The notes under the pieces are model-generated. The model did not search any database. It saw only the letters and a program-made list of their open reading frames with translations, and had not been told where the DNA came from. The position numbers were made by a program, and so were the translations under genes. Below, in pieces: positions 58,485-64,000 of a stretch of 64,000 nt of DNA (its first letter is position 1; every line of letters begins with the position of its first letter). The DNA comes from Sphingomonas sp. 3P27F8 (GTDB lineage Bacteria; Pseudomonadota; Alphaproteobacteria; Sphingomonadales; Sphingomonadaceae): the NCBI RefSeq assembly GCF_005502745.1, contig NZ_SCNL01000004.1:186001-250000 (forward strand), read 5' to 3'.

Positions 58485-60485
58485 TCACCCGCCGAAGCGC
58501 ACACCGATCCACAGCGTTCGCGGCGTGCCCAGATCGATCGATCCGGCCTGATTGCGGGTCTCGACCTTCGCGTCGGACAGATTTTCGGCCCGCGCGATCA
58601 GCGCGACGCCGCGCCTGATCGGAAAGCGCGCGACGGCATCGAACGTCGTGGCGGCGGGCAGCACGTTGGTTTGCAGATCGTCCTCATATTGCGCGCCGAC
58701 ATAGCGCGCCGTCAGCGACAGCATCGGGCCGGCCTTTGGCGACCAGCCGATCGTCGCGCTGGCGGAATGGCGCGGGCTCTGCGCCGGAGCCAGCCCGTCA
58801 AATGCCTTCCCCGGCGCGCGCACCTTGCTGTCGCTCAGCGCATAGGAACCGGACAGCATCACCGCGCCCGTGTGCCATGTCAGCGTCGCCTCCACCCCCT
58901 TCGCCTCGATCGCGTTCACGTTGCCGCGACGGCGCAGCGTCGGGCTGATCGTGATATTCGCGATCGCATCGCCCAGACGATTGTAGAAGCCGGTTACGCC
59001 AAGATCGAGGCCGCGCATCGGATGCAGATCGATCCCCGCCTCGATCCCGCGCAACCGCTCCGGCGAGAGCGCAGCGTTCGCCTGCGTCAGAATCGGGAAA
59101 ACCGTGAACGGCCGATATAGCTCGTTGAGAGTCGGCAGGCGGAAGCCGGTATAGGCCGCGGCGCGCAGGTCCGCCCAGGCGGCCGCGTGGAACACCGCAC
59201 CGCCGCGCCCGGTCACCTCGGTGCCGTTGCGATCGGGGAAGCTGTTATCGACAGCGAGCGCTCCGGCGCCGTTGCGCTCGCGGAAGAAGCCGTTGGCGAT
59301 CGTCCAATGGTCCGCGCGAACGCCGCCGGTGACGACGAGCTTCCCGATCGTCCAGTCGTCCTCGACGAACAGCCCCGCGACACTGATATTGCCCCCGGCG
59401 TTGCGCCGCGCTGTGACGATCCCCGCCCCGCTGTACGCATCCTCGAACATCTGCCCATCGGCGAAGCGAAGATCGCCTCCGAGCCGCAGAACGTGATCGT
59501 CGCCGATGGGCGGCCGCACTTCGATCTTGCCGCCGATGCCGGTGGAGGGCGTGTTGCGCTGGTCGAGCGTCAGCTTGAACGTCGTCGCGCTGATGACCCT
59601 GTTGGTGAAGTTTCGCGCCTGAAGATAGGCCAGCGCATCCACCTGCCAGTCGCCACGCGCGATGAAGCGGATGCTGGCGTCCTCACCCTCGGAACTCGAG
59701 TCGGCCCCCTTGAAGCGCAAGGTGCGGTTGTCGCCGAATAACAGGCCCCGAAACTGCAATTCCGATACCGCGCCAACCGGCACGACGGCACGGACGCCGG
59801 TCGACCAGTCACGATAGCGCGCGGGCACGGTTGCCGCGACGCGCTGGTTTTCAGGTGTCGTCTGGAAGCCATCGCCCCGCTCGAACCTAGCGGACAGGGT
59901 GGCGAACCCGCCGCCGAGACCGGGCGAGATATTGGCCGACACGCTTTCCGAGTTGCGGCTTCCGTAAAAAGCGTCGCCTGACGCAACAGGCAGATCGGCG
60001 CGGCCTGCGCTCGCCAGCTCGATCGTTCCCGCGACCGCGCCCGATCCAAAGGCCCCCGCCCCTCCTCCGCGGGTCACGCGGATGCCGGCCAGTCTATCGG
60101 GCGTCACCGCGTTGAACGGGATATACCCGAAAAAAGGGTCAGCGATCGGCACTCCATCCAGCAACACCAACGTTCGGCTCGATGCGTTACCGCCGAGCGC
60201 GCGCAATGTGACGCCCTGCGCGGATGGATTGGCGGAGCGACTGTCCGACCGGCGAAACTGCTGGAACCCCGCGACGTCTAGGAGAACATCCTCGACGCGG
60301 CCGGAGGCGTCGTTGGTCAGACGATCGCGATCGATCACGACCGAACCATAAGCTGGCGTGCCGGGCGGTACGACCAGCCCGGAGCCGAGAACGACGACCT
60401 CATCCGGGTCCGCCGCCTTTTGCGCGACTGCAGGGCTTGCGACAAGCGACGCAGTCAGAACGGCGGCGGCAAGGTATCTGGACAT
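58485..60485 (-). CDS. TonB-dependent outer membrane receptor
   Basis: 666 residues from ATG at 60483-60485. Signal peptide YLAAAVLTASLVASPAVAQ. The TonB-box-like DEVVVLGSG precedes a plug with GVTLRALGGNASSRTLVLL and VLLDGVPIADPFFGYIP. Barrel strands end TLWIGVRFGG. Residues DPFFGYIPFNAVTPDRL sit where vitamin B12-type receptors have similar sequence, but no cobalamin riboswitch is seen upstream, so the substrate is unknown. Divergent from pirin across 131 bases. Confidence 0.9.
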   Translation of the reverse strand: MSRYLAAAVLTASLVASPAVAQKAADPDEVVVLGSGLVVPPGTPAYGSVVIDRDRLTNDASGRVEDVLLDVAGFQQFRRSDSRSANPSAQGVTLRALGGNASSRTLVLLDGVPIADPFFGYIPFNAVTPDRLAGIRVTRGGGAGAFGSGAVAGTIELASAGRADLPVASGDAFYGSRNSESVSANISPGLGGGFATLSARFERGDGFQTTPENQRVAATVPARYRDWSTGVRAVVPVGAVSELQFRGLLFGDNRTLRFKGADSSSEGEDASIRFIARGDWQVDALAYLQARNFTNRVISATTFKLTLDQRNTPSTGIGGKIEVRPPIGDDHVLRLGGDLRFADGQMFEDAYSGAGIVTARRNAGGNISVAGLFVEDDWTIGKLVVTGGVRADHWTIANGFFRERNGAGALAVDNSFPDRNGTEVTGRGGAVFHAAAWADLRAAAYTGFRLPTLNELYRPFTVFPILTQANAALSPERLRGIEAGIDLHPMRGLDLGVTGFYNRLGDAIANITISPTLRRRGNVNAIEAKGVEATLTWHTGAVMLSGSYALSDSKVRAPGKAFDGLAPAQSPRHSASATIGWSPKAGPMLSLTARYVGAQYEDDLQTNVLPAATTFDAVARFPIRRGVALIARAENLSDAKVETRNQAGSIDLGTPRTLWIGVRFGG

Positions 60486-60616
60486 CGACCAATTCTCTTT
60501 ACGGCATGTGCGCGCGTTACCGGGCTTTGCGGTCGCTATGCACATCTTCCGCAAACAGCGCTAGGATGAGAGGACGAACGGCGCTGTTCCCATGGCGCTG
60601 GACGAGGGAGAATATT

Positions 60617-61540
60617 GTGACGATCGAACGCATCATCGACAGGCGGACCCATGATCTGGGTGGCGGCTTCGTCGTCGGCAGAGTGCTGCCCTTCCACGCG
60701 CAGCGCATGGTGGGTCCGTTCATCTTCTTCGATCACATGGGCCCGCTCGAACTCGCACCGGGAATCCCGCGCGAACTGGACGTGCGGCCCCATCCGCATA
60801 TCGGGCTGGCAACCGTCACCTATCTCTATGCCGGCCAGATCACACATCGCGACAGCCTTGGCTACGAACAGGAGATCAAGCCCGGCGAGGTGAACTGGAT
60901 GGTCGCGGGCAGCGGCGTCACGCATAGCGAGCGGCTTGAGTATGCACGGAGGCACGGCGCGAACATGCACGGTATTCAGGCATGGGTCGCGCTGCCGACG
61001 GCGGACGAGGAAACTACCCCTTCGTTCGATCATCACGACGGCGCGGCACTGCCCGAGTGGGAGGAGAACGGCATAAAGGGCCGGCTGATCGCCGGCAGCG
61101 CCGATGGCCTGAAGGCGGGGGTACGGGTGCACTCGCCGATGTTCTATCAGCATTGGGAGATGGACGCGGGCGCGCGGCGCGCCGTCACCACCGCTTATCC
61201 CGAGCGCGCGGTCTATTGTGCGAGCGGAGAGATCGAGATTGGCGGCACGGTGCTCGTCACCGGGCAGATGGCGGTGCTGAACGGACGCGATGCGATCGAC
61301 GTTCGCGCGCGGCAACCCTCAGCCGTCATGGTACTGGGCGGTGAGCCGGTCGGCGAGCGATTCCTGTTGTGGAATTTCGTCTCCTCTTCGAAAGAACGGT
61401 TGGCGCAAGCGGCGGAGGACTGGCGACAGCAGCGGATGAAGCTGCCCGTGGGCGACGATCGCGAGTTCACTCCGATGCCGGAGGCGCCCACCGGGCCGAC
61501 ACCGGATATCCCGCCGGTCGATCCGACCGACGCGCAGTAG
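60617..61540 (+). CDS. Pirin-family protein
   Basis: 307 residues from GTG 60617, seven bases after GAGGGAG. Double cupin. The metal site of the N-terminal cupin is HPHIGLATVTYLYAGQITHRDS and GVTHSERLE (two His in the first, His and Glu in the second). Family members include quercetin-degrading and regulatory proteins; activity here is not determined. Divergent from the TonB receptor. Confidence 0.9.
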   Translation: MTIERIIDRRTHDLGGGFVVGRVLPFHAQRMVGPFIFFDHMGPLELAPGIPRELDVRPHPHIGLATVTYLYAGQITHRDSLGYEQEIKPGEVNWMVAGSGVTHSERLEYARRHGANMHGIQAWVALPTADEETTPSFDHHDGAALPEWEENGIKGRLIAGSADGLKAGVRVHSPMFYQHWEMDAGARRAVTTAYPERAVYCASGEIEIGGTVLVTGQMAVLNGRDAIDVRARQPSAVMVLGGEPVGERFLLWNFVSSSKERLAQAAEDWRQQRMKLPVGDDREFTPMPEAPTGPTPDIPPVDPTDAQ

Positions 61541-61971
61541 AAATCGATGCCCGACATCGAAGTCGGCAGAGCGTATGGCGGCAGGCACCGGCACCACGTG
61601 GCGCGCGTGGCGGAGATCAATGCCGAGGCGGAACTTCGGGTCATGCGTGGCGGCCGGGCCTGATAAGCGCCGATAATGCCGGCGCGCCCGACGCGCCGCG
61701 CGTCTCCGGCGCTGCGGCCGCACTGGTGAACAAGCTGACTGCCGTTTCCCGCTTGTCGTCGCTTCGGCTCGTCCCGTCATGCCCCTAGGTGCGGCCTCGC
61801 TACGGGAAGCCTCCCGACTGTCATGAGGCGATGACCGTCACGCCCGGGGGGCAAAAGCTCAGGTCAGGTGCAACGCCAAATAAACGCGGGCAACACACGG
61901 CATCTCACAGCGCAAGACTGACCTCCATCCAAAGTGTCGCCGCGCGTCGATCGCGCTTCTACTCCGGGCGA
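61541..61971. other. intergenic region after pirin
   Basis: About 430 bases. A 38-codon frame starting at ATG 61547 and small frames on the other strand exist but have no recognised motif and no good ribosome site. I see no RNA gene, repeat or clear terminator here. Confidence 0.5.
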
Positions 61972-62238
61972 TCAGATGCGGCGGTGTTTGCCGCCGTAGC
62001 GATGCCCGATATATTGACCGAGGCGCTCCATCTCGTTGGCAGCGGCCACCGCGCCCTCGACACAGCACGGCAGCGGATCGCGGTCGTGATCGGCGACGCG
62101 GGCCTGCACCTTCTCGCACAATTCCTCGATATCGGCGCGCGACAGCAGGTTTTTCTCGCGCAGCAGGCACAACAGGCTCTGCAATATCACCAGGCTCTTG
62201 TCGCCGGGATCACCCGCGCCAAACTCGATTCGGCTCAT
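61972..62238 (-). CDS. Conserved-looking hypothetical protein
   Basis: 88 residues from ATG at 62236-62238, six bases after GGAGAG. Mostly helical: LVILQSLLCLLREKNLL, DIEELCEKVQARVADHD. CCVEGAVAAANEMERLGQYI holds two adjacent cysteines. No membrane segment or signal. I do not recognise the family. Isolated, leftward, 70 bases past the efflux protein stop. Confidence 0.6.
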   Translation of the reverse strand: MSRIEFGAGDPGDKSLVILQSLLCLLREKNLLSRADIEELCEKVQARVADHDRDPLPCCVEGAVAAANEMERLGQYIGHRYGGKHRRI

Positions 62239-62308
62239 CTGCATCTCTCCGTATTTTTCGAAGAGGATATGCCTGTTGCGCGAAAAGGCAAGCGATCGAC
62301 TTAATCTT

Positions 62309-63742
62309 TCAATCGAGGCCCCCGCCGAACGCACGATACAGCTCGACCAGATTGCTGGCGCGGGCCAGCCGCGTCGTTTGCAATTGCTGGCGCGCGGCAT
62401 AAGCGGTGCGCTCCGCATCAAGCGCGGTGAGGAACGAATCGATCCCGGCACGATAGCGCGCATCGGAAAGACGGGCAGCGACCTGTGCCGCCTCCACCCG
62501 CGCGGTTTGCGCCGCTATCTGCTCGCCGATCGTGCCACGCGTCGCCAGCGCGTCGGCCACTTCTCTGAATGCCGTCTGGATCGATTTCTCATAAGTGGCG
62601 ACCGCCGCCTGCTGCGATGCCCTGGCATAAGCGAGATTGCCCGCGTTGCGACCGGCGTCGAACAACGGCAGCGTTGCGCTCGGCGCGCCAGTATAGGTGA
62701 AGCTGCCCCCGGCGAATAAGCCTGAAAGCGCTGTGGAAATCGTGCCGATCGTTGCGGTCAGCGAGATCCGGGGGAAGAACGCCGCTCGCGCCGCACCGAT
62801 ATTGGCGTTCTCGGCGATCAGCTGGTGCTCCGCCTGCAATACGTCCGGCCGGCGCAACAACACCTGTGAAGACAGATCACCCGGCAAGGCGTCGAGCGTG
62901 ACCTGCCCCTGGTTCAGCCCCGCCGGAAGCTGATCGGCAGGAACGGCGGTGCCAGCAAGCAGGTTCAGCGCGTTGCGATCCTGCGCGATCCGCGTCTGCA
63001 ACGTCGCAATGTCGTTACGCGCGCTCTGATAGTTCGTCTCCGCCTGCCGCGCTTCCAGTTCGGAGGCGACGCCGATGCGAAACTGCGCACGGGTGAGATC
63101 CAGCGTCTGTGCGAACGCCTTCAGCGTATCCTGCGCCAGCGCGAGCTGATCCTGATCCGATGCCAGCGTCAGCCACGCGGTCGCGATTTCTGCGATAAGG
63201 CTGATGCGGGTGGAGCGCTGCGCCTCCTCGCTTGCGAAATAACGCTCCTGCGCGGCGCGACTGAGATTGCGCACCCGGCCGAACAGGTCCAGCTCGAACG
63301 AGGAAAAGCCGGCGCTGACCGAATATATCTCCAGATTGCTCGACGTCGCGCCACCGCCGCCCGCCGCCGCGCCGCCGCCGAGGCTGGCGATATTATTGGT
63401 ATAGGTCCCGCTACCGCTGATCGAGGTGGAGGGGACGAGATCGGCCCGCTGCACGCGATATTGCGCGCGCGCCTGCAACACATTGGCGGCGGCGACGCGC
63501 AGATCGCGGTTGTTGGCGAGCCCCGTCTCGATCACCTGCCGCAGCCGCGCATCGGTGAAGAAATCGCGCCAGCCGATCCGGGTGATCTCCGGCGCATCGC
63601 TCGCCGCCGCCGGATAGGGCCAGCCGCGCGGCAATTCGGCCGGCACCGCGCCGACGGGCCGCACATATTTCGGTGCGAGGTTGCACGCCGACAGCGCGGT
63701 GGCGGCGGTGAGCAATGCGAGGGTACGGAAACGGCGGGTCAC
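62309..63742 (-). CDS. Outer-membrane efflux lipoprotein (NodT/OprM type)
   Basis: 477 residues from GTG overlapping the pump stop. The signal sequence [17 protein letters not shown] ends in a lipobox. Duplicated TolC-like halves: coiled hairpins ([20 protein letters not shown], then [20 protein letters not shown]) and conserved [20 protein letters not shown]. This is the trimeric channel that exports substrates of the RND pump encoded just upstream. Confidence 0.94.
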   Translation of the reverse strand: MTRRFRTLALLTAATALSACNLAPKYVRPVGAVPAELPRGWPYPAAASDAPEITRIGWRDFFTDARLRQVIETGLANNRDLRVAAANVLQARAQYRVQRADLVPSTSISGSGTYTNNIASLGGGAAAGGGGATSSNLEIYSVSAGFSSFELDLFGRVRNLSRAAQERYFASEEAQRSTRISLIAEIATAWLTLASDQDQLALAQDTLKAFAQTLDLTRAQFRIGVASELEARQAETNYQSARNDIATLQTRIAQDRNALNLLAGTAVPADQLPAGLNQGQVTLDALPGDLSSQVLLRRPDVLQAEHQLIAENANIGAARAAFFPRISLTATIGTISTALSGLFAGGSFTYTGAPSATLPLFDAGRNAGNLAYARASQQAAVATYEKSIQTAFREVADALATRGTIGEQIAAQTARVEAAQVAARLSDARYRAGIDSFLTALDAERTAYAARQQLQTTRLARASNLVELYRAFGGGLD

Positions 63743-64000
63743 GCGGAAACTCCCTGCGGCGCGGCGCCGCCTTCAGGCTCGGCATCACGGGGGGTGTCAT
63801 GGTCGCGATGACCAAACATCCGCAGCACGACGACGAAGAACATCGGCACGAAGAAGATCGCTAGCGCCGTGGCGGAGAGCATCCCGCCAACGACCGCGCG
63901 GCCGATAGCGTTCTGCCCGCCCGCGCCGGCGCCGGTCGAAACCGCAAGCGGCAACACGCCGAACACGAACGCGAGACTGGTCATCAGAATCGGCCGCAGA
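63739..64000 (-). CDS. RND efflux pump inner-membrane component (C-terminal end; cut by window edge)
   Basis: 87 codons continue to the right edge; the N-terminus lies beyond. [19 protein letters not shown] and the following [18 protein letters not shown] are the last periplasmic-helix region of AcrB/MexB, then [19 protein letters not shown] is transmembrane helix 12 with a basic/acidic tail. Its stop overlaps the outer-membrane protein start (GTGA). The membrane-fusion gene is presumably further right, not visible. Confidence 0.9.
   Translation of the reverse strand, partial: LRPILMTSLAFVFGVLPLAVSTGAGAGGQNAIGRAVVGGMLSATALAIFFVPMFFVVVLRMFGHRDHDTPRDAEPEGGAAPQGVSA

Noticed and set aside
60224..60616. 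A longer N-terminus for pirin reaching into the TonB receptor gene
   Set aside because: The extension overlaps the receptor's signal-peptide region antisense and is Arg/Ser-rich; the GTG at 60617 has a good ribosome site and a normal pirin start.
60486..60616. Cobalamin riboswitch before the second TonB receptor
   Set aside because: The B12-box was not found in the short divergent region, so vitamin B12 uptake is not supported.

Overview
The window looks like a chromosomal segment of a sphingomonad-type alphaproteobacterium (Sphingomonas or a close relative). Base composition is high in G+C throughout. Signs for this group are the GAAC-N7-GAAC SOS box upstream of recA, an unlinked gatCAB operon, two TonB-dependent receptors, EcfG-type GGAAC-N16/17-GTT stress promoters, and several alphaproteobacterial small families (CsbD-like, entericidin-like, PhnA-like membrane protein, DUF3089, DUF2147). 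No insertion sequence, phage gene or CRISPR array was seen. Most of the DNA is core genome with short accessory stretches.

Layout. 1-9000: a methyltransferase cut by the left edge, recA with its terminator and SOS box, a leftward chain ETF-QO / TPR protein / ispE, then rightward a uracil-DNA-glycosylase-like protein coupled to a lytic transglycosylase. 9000-14000: two LuxR-type regulators and a leftward stress and envelope block (entericidin-like lipoprotein, PhnA-like membrane protein, two CsbD-type proteins, a multi-PAS LuxR protein) with an EcfG-like promoter at its head. 14000-22650: moaB, gatCAB, a DUF3089 hydrolase, ruvX, a lipoprotein, then pyrB coupled to a dihydroorotase-like gene that lacks the metal ligands (PyrC' type). 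22650-26550: an orphan ParA / ribbon-helix-helix / SPOR operon facing a divergent Sel1-SPOR gene. 26550-27130: a yybP-ykoY manganese riboswitch in front of a decayed, truncated mntP pseudogene. 27130-38500: serB, miaA, ilvB-ilvN-ilvC, a TonB-like protein, YceI, a TMEM175-type channel, leuA preceded by a leucine-rich leader peptide and hairpin, an M28 peptidase and a small lipoprotein.

38600-48100: a CAU-anticodon tRNA, an RNase-H-fold protein, an RluE-like pseudouridine synthase and a FAD protein (leftward, overlapping), the kynU-kynA operon, then a TonB receptor / cytochrome P450 / AraC regulator cassette. 48100-64000: a periplasmic coiled-coil protein behind a consensus EcfG promoter, a SugE/Gdx exporter, a membrane glycosyltransferase, a beta-barrel protein, tRNA-Gly(UCC), an epoxide hydrolase, an ICMT-like methyltransferase, gshA, rsmE, DUF2147, ubiA, a second TonB receptor, pirin, and the end of an RND efflux operon cut by the right edge.

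How the genes fit together: branched-chain amino acid synthesis (ilvBNC, leuA) is largely grouped here, with leuA probably controlled by attenuation. Stress genes share EcfG-type promoter motifs. The clearest unusual items are the riboswitch left in front of a dead mntP, the leuA leader, the PyrC' pseudo-enzyme, the orphan ParA-SPOR block and the receptor-P450-AraC cassette. All family names come from reading motifs by eye; no database search was run.
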